A stretch of DNA of 64,000 nucleotides from Acanthosoma haemorrhoidale (taxonomy: Eukaryota > Arthropoda > Insecta > Hemiptera > Acanthosomatidae), in contig CAKNEZ010000020.1 of NCBI GenBank assembly GCA_930367205.1, positions 62,001 to 126,000 on the forward strand, written 5' to 3'. Numbering within the stretch: the stretch's first letter is position 1; each line of letters begins with the position of its first letter. Positions 55,783 to 64,000 of the stretch are shown here, in pieces. The translations under genes and the position numbers were made by a program. A model generated the notes under the pieces. That model had not been told where the DNA came from. It worked only from the letters and a program-made list of their open reading frames with translations, and did not search any database.

Positions 55783-56557
55783 ATGCGTTCAGCAGCAATT
55801 GATTTTCATGGGTATCGCACAGTTTCTAACTCATTGATTGTTAAAGAATTATCTGTAGTCTCTATTAGTCATGGCTCATCGTGGCATTGGTTTTTCAAAC
55901 CACCTCGAGGTGTTGAAGAAATTGGTCAATCAAAGACAAACCTTTGGGTTAAGAAACATATTCATGGATTAGGATGGGACTATGGTGATGTATCATATGA
56001 GGATATGAGGTATTTATTACAAAACGTTACTGAGGACTTTGACATAATATGGGGGAAAGGAATGGAAAAGTGCAAGTTTATAGAAGAACTTATTGATAAA
56101 CCGGTCTATGATCTACATGAATTCGGTTGTCCTAACTTAAAACAATTAGAAAATTACAAGATTGTATGTCATTTTCATTTAAAGTCTTCTTTTGCCTGTT
56201 CATTAAATCAGGCACACCGTTTAGCTGCATGGGTTGGAAAAAATACTGAAGCAGTAAACTTTAAAAAAGAACAAGTTCGTAAGCAAACATTTGTAAATAT
56301 TAACTCTCCTCCTCATCTTCTGCTCTCATTCGCAGGATTTGTAAGAGGAGTTAAAGATACGGTCAAATGTGTATATTGTGGACTGTTATATGACAACCAA
56401 TCGCTAATCAATCCTCTCAAGTACCATAAAGCGAATAGTCCTGAATGTTTATGGTTTAAGAAAGAAGGGTTCTTATGAAACTACTGGAAGCTCATCTGGA
56501 ATAATTTACCTAAAGAATGGCAAGAGGACGAGGAATTTATCAAGAAACAAAGACTTG
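55783..56557 (+). pseudogene. Exonuclease-like/BIR fusion protein, disrupted
   Basis: The frame 55783-56478 (231 aa) starts MRSAAIDFHGYRTVSNSL. Its N-terminal 150 residues (KELSVVS, HWFFKPPRG, KKHIHGLGWDYG, VYDLHEFGCPNLKQL) look like a family found in insect and Polinton proteins that may be exonuclease-like. I cannot place it firmly. Residues 165-227 form a BIR-type zinc fold: C196, C199, H215 and C222, with AGF upstream. TGA at 56476-56478 interrupts the frame, but sense codons continue to 56557, where the small LTR element is inserted. After it the frame goes on to TAA at 57535-57537. The gene has therefore suffered a stop and an insertion. Confidence 0.75.
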
Positions 56558-56740
56558 TGATATGTTTAGATAAATCATGGGGAAAAACGGGTAATAAAAT
56601 AATTGATAACGAACACGTGGCTTGGAGCGAGAACATGAAGTATATTTATATAAAGGTTACAACAAGGTTACAAATAATGGTTACATGATATAAGGGTTTC
56701 AATTATATTAAATAGTCATTAGTTTTAATTATACATAACA
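56558..56740 (-). repeat. 3' LTR of the miniature element
   Basis: 183 bp, + strand TGATATGTTTAGAT...ATACATAACA, identical in my reading to 57321-57503. Next to the purine tract TCTCCCCCACT. Confidence 0.93.
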
Positions 56741-56797
56741 GTCTCCCCCACTATTCAAGAACTATTAACATTAAAATAGTACCATGAATCAAAAAGT

Positions 56798-57320
56798 ATG
56801 TATCTTGTGAGGGGACATCAATACTATTTCTTGAACATTACCCAGAAAGAAAATCAGTCAATTTCCGAATTTGTTGCTGCGTTACAGCGAGACATAGGAG
56901 ATTGTGAATTCAAAGTAGAATGTAATTCCGACTCGTGTAAAAATTCAGAGGGGAAGAAAACAAGTATCTCGGTGAATGATATTTTCCTCAGAGCTCAGTT
57001 CATTCGAGGATTACGTCATAACTGGATAAGGGAACAGCTTCTGCAGTCAACTGTGACTGGTTTTGATCAAATTTTAGCCAAAGCCACTGCACTAGAGGCC
57101 GCTCATATTGAGAGTGCGGAATTTTCAAAGCAGTCTAATACAGGTACTTCATCTTTCTCCAGTGACATGTATCACCTATCTGGGTCATCAAATCATCCAC
57201 AAACGGATAGGGAGTCTCAATTTCGAAGAAAATCGCTAGACCGTTCGTCCAACCGCCCTGATTCTTGTAATAAATTTCATTCATCAGGAGCCAAAAATAG
57301 ATCCCATCCTCGTCGCCAAT
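56798..57320 (+). pseudogene. Gypsy gag fragment, inverted within its element
   Basis: Reads LNITQKENQSISEFVAALQR, FLRAQFIRGLRHNWIREQLL and FDQILAKATALEAAHIES, parallel to gypsy A gag (SITQQPHQSISDFV, FIRGLKDNWIREQILQ). The ORF runs on into the LTR (to 57451), but only the part to 57320 is gag. No zinc knuckle, protease or RT follows. Confidence 0.88.
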
Positions 57321-57503
57321 TGATATGTTTAGATAAATCATGGGGAAAAACGGGTAATAAAATAATTGATAACGAACACGTGGCTTGGAGCGAGAACATG
57401 AAGTATATTTATATAAAGGTTACAACAAGGTTACAAATAATGGTTACATGATATAAGGGTTTCAATTATATTAAATAGTCATTAGTTTTAATTATACATA
57501 ACA
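57321..57503 (-). repeat. 5' LTR of the miniature element
   Basis: 183-bp partner of 56558-56740. On the minus strand it is followed by TTGGCGACGAGGA, the same primer-binding site as gypsy A. The + strand after it is ACTTG. Confidence 0.93.
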
Positions 57504-57726
57504 ACTTGGCTACCACAATGAATATATTAACTATTAATTATACTATTATACTTAAAATTTTTGTCAATTATTTGTTTTAAATAAACTATACATATTTTAC
57601 ATGCTGTTGGTTTTTTTATTCTCCTTTTTTTATTTAGGGGAAAGGTTCATTAAATAAAATTCACAGTCATAAAATATAAAAATTATTTATTGAATATAGT
57701 TCAAATTACGATTTAAATGGGTATTA

Positions 57727-58314
57727 TTACATATTTTTGAGTTCATTTAAATTGTTAAAAAGAGTATTAGTATTAATATTCAACTCAAATGGTACACATT
57801 CCACAGGTTGAGTGAGTGGATTTTCTTTTTCTTTCTTGTAAATGTCAACCATCTTGGTTAGCAGGTCCAGAGAGTCGCTGATTTGTTCAATACTAGAACG
57901 AAGCTTCACCGTTTCATTCCTGTTGAAACATGTCGATGGAGAGTTCATCTCAAGGGTTAACGGACTTTGATTGAACATTGCAAAACAGTGAAACACTTGT
58001 ACTATCTTCATTACCCTGTTTCTACCCCTCAGAGAAAATAAACAGATCACATTTTTACACCTTACCCGGTCTTCAACGCCAGCGTTCTTGTCGCGTCTGC
58101 ACTGGAAAAGAGACAGCAGCCTAGGAATCTGGTCTGTGATGAATCTCCACTCCTCCGTGTCCATATAGACGCACGTTTTCTTGTCAATGATGGCGATAGT
58201 AGGCTCATAATCGCAAAGACCAACTCGAACTAATTTGCTACTAGTGATGGGGTAATCAGTCACTAGTTCCAATCGTCTTGAACCAACCATCTCACAAAGC
58301 TTCAATGTTGACAC
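57727..58314 (-). CDS. Polinton protein of unknown function, 195 aa
   Basis: An open frame starts MSTLKLCEMVGSRRLELVTD, overlapping the end of the upstream BIR gene by 23 bases. The N-terminal half (KLVRVGLCDYEPTIAIIDKK, TEEWRFITDQIPRLLSLF) has a beta-strand plus helix pattern that faintly recalls the PC4-type ssDNA-binding fold. The C-terminus is helical (TVKLRSSIEQISDSLDLLTKM). I do not recognise a family. The overlap with the BIR gene suggests that the two are co-expressed from the right TIR. Confidence 0.6.
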   Translation of the reverse strand: MSTLKLCEMVGSRRLELVTDYPITSSKLVRVGLCDYEPTIAIIDKKTCVYMDTEEWRFITDQIPRLLSLFQCRRDKNAGVEDRVRCKNVICLFSLRGRNRVMKIVQVFHCFAMFNQSPLTLEMNSPSTCFNRNETVKLRSSIEQISDSLDLLTKMVDIYKKEKENPLTQPVECVPFELNINTNTLFNNLNELKNM

Positions 58315-58816
58315 TGGAAGGTCTCCGCAGAGTGGAGGGGGAAAGATGAAGTTTTTCTAAATTCTTAATTAGTTGATTTATTTCATTTCTTTTTATTTCA
58401 TACAATGATATATGATTTTTCAATACCTTGAGTTGGTTAATAAAGATTTCAAGTCTGCAGCCCGTATCACAGCAACCCACATACGTTTGTTTCGAAACTT
58501 TTTTTTTTTCCTCTTCACCATCAACCTCATCCACTACACCTATTTTTATTGGCAAACTCTCCAGTTGATCTAAATACTTGATAAATGAACAATTTTCAGA
58601 CCATTTCTTGTGATCCACAAAAGGATCGTCATACAACTCCCACTGATGCAATATTATTCCGCAAAATGGACACCTTGTTCGGTCAGAGACTTTCAAGTAA
58701 TAAAATCCCGCTGCGGCCAACTTCACAACACTCACTGGCGATGTCCAACCGACAAATGTAGACAGACGGTCTCGCTCATACCTCAAGTTCCTACTTGTCT
58801 GCAGTACCATCGTCAA
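58292..58816 (-). CDS. Polinton IAP-like protein with one BIR domain, 174 aa
   Basis: Residues 17-80 form a canonical BIR domain: RLSTFVGW, LAAAGFYY, and zinc ligands C49, C52, H69 and C76 (CPFC...H...C). No RING domain follows. Instead a charged linker with EEEKKK and a helical, possibly coiled-coil C-terminus (residues 125-165) are seen. BIR proteins in baculoviruses and hosts bind caspases or IAP antagonists, so an anti-apoptotic role is plausible but not shown. The start (MTMVLQTSRNL) is close to the right TIR, the outermost gene on this side. It overlaps the 195-aa gene. Confidence 0.88.
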   Translation of the reverse strand: MTMVLQTSRNLRYERDRLSTFVGWTSPVSVVKLAAAGFYYLKVSDRTRCPFCGIILHQWELYDDPFVDHKKWSENCSFIKYLDQLESLPIKIGVVDEVDGEEEKKKVSKQTYVGCCDTGCRLEIFINQLKVLKNHISLYEIKRNEINQLIKNLEKLHLSPSTLRRPSSVNIEAL

Positions 58817-58851
58817 CTGGTTAACAAATTACCCGCTGTCCAAGGTCGACA

Positions 58852-59375
58852 ACAGGCACATCTCCTCAGACCACAGGTAACGTCACGTAGTCAATGACAT
58901 CGTCACGTCACAGGTTGCAGGCTCATACCTCAGGTCCCTACTTGTACAGTCATCGACTATGTAAATAAAAAACAACTGCCCCCAGGTGTGTACTACAGCC
59001 TGCTCTGGCCACAGGTTACGTCAATGACATAATGACGCAACAGCGGGGATCGCACAGAGTCAATGCCATCATGACGTCACGAGACCAGCAAGGCCCTAAC
59101 AGTACAGTCATCAACGATGTAAATAAACAACAACCGCTCAAGGCCTACGACACCCTGCTCTGGACACTGGTTACGTCATGAGGTCAATGACATAATGACG
59201 TAACAGCAAGGATTCCCGACACAGAGTCAATGCCATCATGACGTGGCACAGGGGTTGTTCAACTGTGGACTTCGGCCGGAAAGGTCTTCCCCTCCCGCCC
59301 GCGTAAACACCCCCCTCACCCTAGTAGTGGGTCAAGGTCATTTCACAATTTTACAACCCGCCTTTTATATCTACT
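58852..59375 (-). repeat. Polinton right terminal inverted repeat (524 bp)
   Basis: The inverted partner of 43466-43831. It is longer by one tandem unit of about 158 bp (compare GTAAATAAA at 58961 and 59119). It holds at least seven TGACGT/ACGTCA half-sites, including one full TGACGTCA near 59072-59080. Confidence 0.92.
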
Positions 59376-59381
59376 AATTCA
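59376..59381. repeat. Polinton target-site duplication (right)
   Basis: AATTCA, an exact copy of 43460-43465. Confidence 0.95.
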
Positions 59382-60908
59382 AATAGTATAATAATGAAAT
59401 TCAAATCTTTTATACAAGTACCATATTATTGGAATATATTTTTGTATTAAAGTCTTGTCGTTCTCTTCTGAAAATATTTATAAAATCACTATTTCACCTT
59501 AATCAGGACACAAGTTCTCAAGCAACAATTTTCAAGCTAGATGCATGAAAAATGCTGCGAATCCAAAGATAATATACGCCATATTTAAATAGCTATTGGG
59601 TCATTATTTGATAGAGTTTTACAGTTTGATAGAGTACAATTCCGAGTTAGCAGTTGTAATATGTTTTGAACAATTAGAACAATACTATAAATAGCTTTCG
59701 TTCTAAAGAACTCTAAGACGTAGGGACAACAGGAATTATACACTGCGGGATTGACTCTTTTCACATTTATATTTTCCCCAAAATTATCGTTACTTTATTT
59801 AAAAAAAAATGAATGCACCTTAATCTGGGGGCGTTGCTGAATGTCAATTAAATAGTCATTTAGTTATATTTATAATAAACAGCCACTATTGTACGACAGC
59901 AAATTTATAAAAAAATGTTTTTTATTGATTTTCAAGGGGTTTTTTTAAGTGGTTATCAAATTAAAAATAACCAATTTATGTTTAAGCTGCTATTTTACAA
60001 GATACAACAAACACGTGCTAAAATTTCTTTTTTTTTAAACTGACTTCACAAATTTGAATCATTCATCGGAAAAATTAATCATTAATAGTTTCCCAACCAA
60101 GGGGCTGAATTTCAAGTAGTTCCTCATAGAGACATTTTAAATTAGGGAGTCTTTTCTATTATTAAAAGAAATTAAATTGCCTATGTTCTGCTGTAACCTT
60201 TTGACATATAATATTGATGCTGAGATTAGTTCAGTTAGTTATATATAAAACAAAAATTTTAATATGACAAGATATTTATTCAGGATCATATATTAAATAC
60301 GGCGTTAAAAATATTCTTTACTCAGTAATCAAATGCGTACAATAATTGGTAATTATATTACCAATTCATTGGTAAAGATAAATAACAAAAATAAAAACTC
60401 GGTAAAAATACATGCTTCCCCGCCAACAGCCCTGAAATAATTATTTAAACAGCTGTTATTTCTAAATTACATGTTTTAGTGAGGATGTACTTTCACATCG
60501 GTACGAGACAATGGCCTAACGTCAATTTGTACTTGTTACGAATACTTTGATAAATCTGATATCATTGATATGATATTTCAAAAGTTTATTAAAAGAAATC
60601 TCAAACTTTTGAGCTTCCTCAAACTACAACTTGCTCAGATATTTAAGATTTGAATTTCTATGTGTAAAATGTGATTTCTAGCGTTTGATTGGAAAATCCC
60701 CCCACCCTGCCTTTTGTGAAGGTTGGTAGAGGGGAAGAGCAACAATTTGGCAACAAGATCCGTTGAATTGGACAGCACCCTCCCCTTGCATTGGTCTTTA
60801 GCAGTTACCTAATTTAAGTTGCCGAGGTATTATTGACTTATATGAAGGAAAACAGAATCTATGTAAGCACAAATAAAAATTAATTATAAAATAAAATATG
60901 ATACTTAC
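59382..60908. other. AT-rich sequence, no gene seen
   Basis: About 1.5 kb without a convincing coding region. It is interrupted by several T and A runs. It may be the intron downstream of the microexons at 60909-61445 if these belong to a minus-strand gene. Confidence 0.4.
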
Positions 60909-60977
60909 ATGCGATTTTCCCCAGTTTGAATAGTTTCTGGCGAATCGTCAGTTAAATCGATGGAATTCACCACGTCA
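60909..60977 (-). other. Candidate microexon, 69 bp (-)
   Basis: The acceptor TATTTTTTCAG precedes it and the donor GTAAGT follows on the minus strand. The 69-base segment has phase 1 at entry and leaves AT at the donor, like the two upstream candidates. In that phase it is open and acidic (DVVNSIDLTDDSPETIQTGE). Confidence 0.6.
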
Positions 60978-61105
60978 CTGAAAAAATAAAAATTGACATG
61001 AATATTTTAAGAATTATTGTATGTTAAATATTATAATAACTAAACTAATCTCTACATTTTCTTTAAAACAGACACGCGTGTTCTAAAAATATAATAGAAA
61101 CATAC

Positions 61106-61168
61106 ATGTTCTCAGATTGATCCATTGGTTCTTCTAAACGTAGGTCCACTGGATCAATTTCCTGTAGT
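61106..61168 (-). other. Candidate microexon, 63 bp (-), duplicate of 61383-61445
   Basis: Acceptor TATTTACAG and donor GTATGT surround 63 bases that share most positions with 61383-61445. In the same phase it reads LQEIDPVDLRLEEPMDQSEN. The flanking intron sequence is also duplicated, giving a repeat period of 277 bases. Confidence 0.65.
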
Positions 61169-61382
61169 CTGTAAATAAAAAGTATTCATAATTTTATATA
61201 TATACATTTATTCTAGGATGGATGTATGTGTAATTTAATGTAATTTAAACAACCATTTGATCACACTTGTAAAACAGTCTACATAAACATGACATATTTT
61301 AAGAATGATTGTATGCTAAACTAATCTCTACATTTTCAATTGAAACAGACATGCGAGTTCTAAAAATATAATAGAAACTTAC

Positions 61383-61445
61383 ATGTTCTCAGATTGATCC
61401 ATTAGTTCTTCTAAAAGTGGGTCCTCTGGATCGATTTCCTGCAGT
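61383..61445 (-). other. Candidate microexon, 63 bp (-)
   Basis: Acceptor TTATTTTTAG and donor GTAAGT bound 63 bases that read LQEIDPEDPLLEELMDQSEN in the phase shared by all three candidates. Tandem duplication with conserved splice sites and preserved frame supports a real exon. Sequence upstream is soon interrupted by a Jockey-like fragment. Confidence 0.65.
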
Positions 61446-61533
61446 CTAAAAATAAAAAATGTATATAATTATATATACACATTTTTACGTGAATGTATAC
61501 CTTTATAGAAACAAGATATGACACTGATTACAT

Positions 61534-61935
61534 TTGATATCAAGCTCCACCACTTGACGGTGAAGATAAATTTGGGGACACCCTTTTATGTCACCACCAT
61601 GCATAAGAGACCGAGGGCGTCTCTCCAAGAGTCCTCTTATTACTCTAAGAGTGTGCCAAGAGAAATAACCACTGGGTTGTCAGAGACTTAAATGCGCAGC
61701 ATTCTTTGTGGAATAATGCCACCGCCAACCCAGCGGGGAGAGCCTTGGTAAAGACGCCCTTTACTGTCGTTCAACCTCAGAACCACACCTTTCGCCATAG
61801 AGGTAACAGTGCACAGACCTCCACCCTACATATTTTACTCACAAAACAACAACACAGGATAAACAATTGTGAGACCCTGGACCACCTGCCAGTATTGTGT
61901 TCCAATGACGGTAGAGTTGTGATCCCCCCACGAAG
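61534..61935 (+). pseudogene. Jockey-like endonuclease fragment
   Basis: The + strand encodes KLHHLTVKINLGTPF-like sequence, a frameshifted catalytic block (NHWVVRDLNAQHSLWNNATAN), RALVKTPFTVVQPQNHTFRH and LDHLPVLCSNDGR, equivalent to the endonuclease at 22510-22841 and 37800-38140. It is joined abruptly to gypsy B2 near 61935. An open frame at 61706-62005 crosses this junction and is chimeric. Confidence 0.8.
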
Positions 61936-63545
61936 TACCATTCGGTTTAAAAACAGCACCAGCAATCTTCCAAAGAATTTTATCAAGTATACTAAGAAAA
62001 AATAATCTTAAGAACTTTACAGAAAATTATATAGATGACATATTAATATTATCAGAGACTTTTGAAGATCATATCAAACAAGTTTTAGAAGCCACAATAA
62101 AAAAAGGATTCAGATTAAAATTAAAAAAATGCATGTTCGCATCAAAATCAATTAAATATCTCGGACATATAATAGAAAATAATACAGTAAGACCAATTAA
62201 AGACAATTTAGTATCAATACTCAATTTTCCGACTCCAAAAACGCAGAAGAACGTTAGACAATTTCTAGGTAAAATAAATTTCTATCACAAATATATACCA
62301 AAAATCTCAACAATACTAGATCCACTACATAGATTGTTAAGAAAAGATGTAAAATATAATTGGTCTGAAGATTGTGAAAAATCATTCACAGGGATAAAAA
62401 AATTATTGTGCTCTCAACCAGTCCTAGAAATATTTGATAAAGATTTACCTATTAAGATATTTACAGATGCTTCGATAGAAGGTATAGGTGCAATACTGAA
62501 ACAAACCCAACAAGATGGAAAAGAAAAACCAGTAGCCTATGTCTCAAAAAAATTAAATGAGTCGCAAAAAAGAAAAAAAGCTATATATTTGTAATGCTTA
62601 GCAATAAAGGAAGCGATAAATTATTGGGAATACTGGTTAATTGGAAGAAGATTTGAAGTTTATTCAGACCATAAACCGTTAGAAAACCTTAATATAAAAT
62701 CAAGAACAGACGAGGAACTAGGTGACTTAACATATTATTTGTCTCAATTTGACTTCAAAATTACATATATACCAGGGAAATTCAATATTGAAGCAGACTG
62801 TCTCAGTAGAAATCCGGTATTAGAGTCAAAAGATAATACCCAAGAAATATTAAAAATAGTAAACATGATCCAACTACAAGAAATAATTAAAGATCAAAAT
62901 GAAAATACAGCATTAGGAGAACTTAAGAAAAAAAGTACAGATAAAAATGGTATAATCTGTAAACGAATTAAAAACAAAAAGAAGATAGTTTTATCAGAAA
63001 AATTAAGCATTAAATTAATACGAGATACACATATAGACTGGTGTCACATCGGAATAAGGCAAATGATAAACAGAATATGTCCTTATTACACTTCAAAAAA
63101 ATTAATAAAAAACATTCAGGATATATGCAGAACTTGCGAAATTTGTAAAAAGAATAAATCTAGAGGTCAAGCAAAATATGGATTAATGTCTCAATTAGGA
63201 CCAGCAACAAAGCCGTATGAGATAGTGACGATTGATACGATCGGTGGATTTGGTGGTCAAAGATCAACGAAAAGATACCTATATAAAAGATCAACTAGAA
63301 GATGGATAGTTGATCACTATACAAGATACGCACATATATTAACTTCAAAAACTCAAGCTGCAAGTGATTTTATAAAAACAGTCCAAAATACATTAGAAAT
63401 GAACAAGATAGGTACAATATTAACAGACCAATATCCAGGACTAAATTCTAAAGAATTCAAAAATTGCCTAAAAGAACAAGATATCAGACTCATTTATACA
63501 GCCTTAAATGCACCATTTTCAAATGGCATAAATGAAAGATTACCC
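61936..63545 (+). mobile_element. Gypsy B2: truncated Ty3/gypsy copy (+)
   Basis: It begins in RT (KTAPAIFQRI-type sequence, active-site region NYIDDILI near 62020-62050) and ends in the integrase just after SNGINERL at 63537. Both ends are truncated and no LTR is present. It is homologous to 8906-10470 of gypsy B1. Confidence 0.88.
62040..63545 (+). pseudogene. Gypsy B2 pol (RT, RNase H, integrase)
   Basis: RT end and RNase H (IFTDASIEGIGAILKQTQQ) are in 62133-62594, with a stop at 62592. A second frame 62739-63557 carries the IPGKFNIEADCLSRN tether, the zinc module CRTCEICKKNKSRGQ and integrase D,D,E: TIDTIGGFGGQ, ILTDQYPGLNSKEF, NGINERL. Compared with B1 it has about 9 additional residues after RSTKRYLY. 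The sequence after 63545 is unrelated. Confidence 0.85.
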
Positions 63546-64000
63546 GGCAGTTGGTGAGCTTTTTGTTTCTATTTCTTTTATTTCATATTTTTAAGTTTTT
63601 GACCGTTGAGGTCTGTAGTATTAGTACGTTACAACATATTTTTAGTCTTAGTTTTAATTTTATATTAAAGTTAGTTTTCCGTTGCAACGGTTTTCTCTTA
63701 TTAGGGTTGCAACGGTTTTTGTTTTTAAGTTAGGTATTAGATTTAAGTTTAAGTTAGTTTTCCGTTGCAATGGTTTTTTCTTATTGTTAGGGTTAAATTT
63801 AAATTTTATCAGTTGCAACGGTTTTGCTTATTCCCTAGAATATTAGAACTTGTTGTAACGTTTTCTATTAAGCTTAGATTAGACGTTAGGTTTCAGATTT
63901 TGGCCGTTACAACGGTCAAGCCTGTTTGAATTGTGACCGTTGGCATCCGCTAACGGCTCCCAACGGACGGCGCCTGCACCTGCACCTGACGGCTCGACCT
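63546..64000. repeat. Region with repeated CCGTTGCAACGG palindrome
   Basis: A 12-base perfect palindrome CCGTTGCAACGG at 63679-63690 and related forms at 63706-63715, 63762-63773, 63812-63821, 63851-63860 and 63904-63915 recur every 30-50 bases, separated by T-rich sequence. The array may continue beyond the window. Confidence 0.6.

Larger units (their letters stand above)
56558..57503 (-). mobile_element. Miniature LTR element (946 bp) with an inverted gag fragment
   Basis: Two identical 183-bp LTRs lie at 56558-56740 and 57321-57503, with target duplication ACTTG (56553-56557 and 57504-57508). The primer site (CCTCGTCGCCAA on the + strand next to the right LTR) and the purine tract (TCTCCCCCACT next to the left LTR) are placed as in gypsy A, so the minus strand is sense. 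The interior contains only a gag fragment homologous to gypsy A gag, and it reads on the + strand, opposite to the sense direction. It cannot encode its own mobility and must depend on gypsy A-like enzymes. Confidence 0.92.
43466..59375. mobile_element. Polinton/Maverick (15,910 bp) with perfect 6-bp TSD
   Basis: Long inverted repeats start AGTAGATATAAAAGGCGGG at both ends and are flanked by AATTCA. The interior encodes the hallmark set: retroviral-type integrase, protein-primed DNA polymerase B, A32-like ATPase, adenain-type protease, and minor and major jelly-roll capsid proteins. Accessory genes include a PLA2-domain protein, a fibre-like repeat protein, a spliced small protein and two BIR proteins. 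These elements are thought to move both as transposons and as virus-like particles. Several genes here are frameshifted and a 946-bp LTR element is inserted, so this copy is probably defective, though many genes remain open. Confidence 0.97.

Noticed and set aside
1..64000. CRISPR arrays, bacterial operons, riboswitches or rRNA genes
   Set aside because: No regularly spaced identical repeats, no Shine-Dalgarno-led gene clusters and no rRNA-like sequence were seen. The window is eukaryotic.

Overview
This window is eukaryotic nuclear DNA, almost certainly from an arthropod and probably an insect. The evidence is AT-rich sequence with GT-AG introns, mariner and Tc1 remnants, insect-type Ty3/gypsy, Ty1/copia and Jockey-like retrotransposons, a GTF2IRD2/ZBED-like hAT element and a 15.9-kb Polinton/Maverick. 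I cannot name the order. I recognise no ordinary multi-exon host gene. The best host-gene signal is a set of three in-phase microexons on the minus strand at 60909-61445. The rest is a graveyard of nested mobile elements, many with exact target-site duplications (TSDs).

Layout. 1-437: GC-rich stretch ending in (A)28. 438-2929: DNA transposon with 33-bp TIRs and a broken transposase. 2930-3148: gypsy A fragment. 3149-11271: gypsy B1 (+), split at 4090-8905 by a complete gypsy A element (-; TSD CCTAC). 12560-13075: Tc1 remnant. 14735-23450: Jockey-like fragments (-), one split by a copia element at 18755-22504 (TSD GTTTT, integrase core missing). 25200-26143: mariner remnant, split by gypsy E at 26148-30371 (TSD CATT; the two LTRs look identical but the coding region is broken). 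32243-42060: gypsy C (-), split by an intact hAT element at 32796-35293 (TSD ACTTAGAC) and by a full-length but decayed Jockey-like element at 36553-40189 (TSD TGCTGGGG).

43466-59375: the Polinton, with perfect 6-bp TSD AATTCA. It encodes a chromodomain integrase, a protein-primed DNA polymerase B, a packaging ATPase, an adenain-like protease, single and double jelly-roll capsid proteins, a PLA2-domain minor virion protein, a protein with phage-tail-fibre-like repeats, a spliced 95-aa protein, two BIR (IAP-like) proteins and several unknowns. Together these would cover replication, integration, capsid assembly, DNA packaging and possibly control of host-cell death. In this copy the polymerase, protease, PLA2 protein and one BIR protein are broken by frameshifts, a stop or an insertion. 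A 946-bp miniature LTR element (TSD ACTTG) sits inside it. 60909-61445: microexons. 61534-63545: Jockey-like fragment joined to a second gypsy B copy. 63546-64000: repeats of the palindrome CCGTTGCAACGG.

The most unusual items are the Polinton accessory genes (BIR pair, fibre-like repeats, spliced gene), an inverted duplication inside the Polinton that records a gene rearrangement, unequal TIRs differing by one 158-bp unit, the miniature LTR element whose gag fragment is inverted relative to its own PBS and PPT, and the tandemly duplicated microexons.
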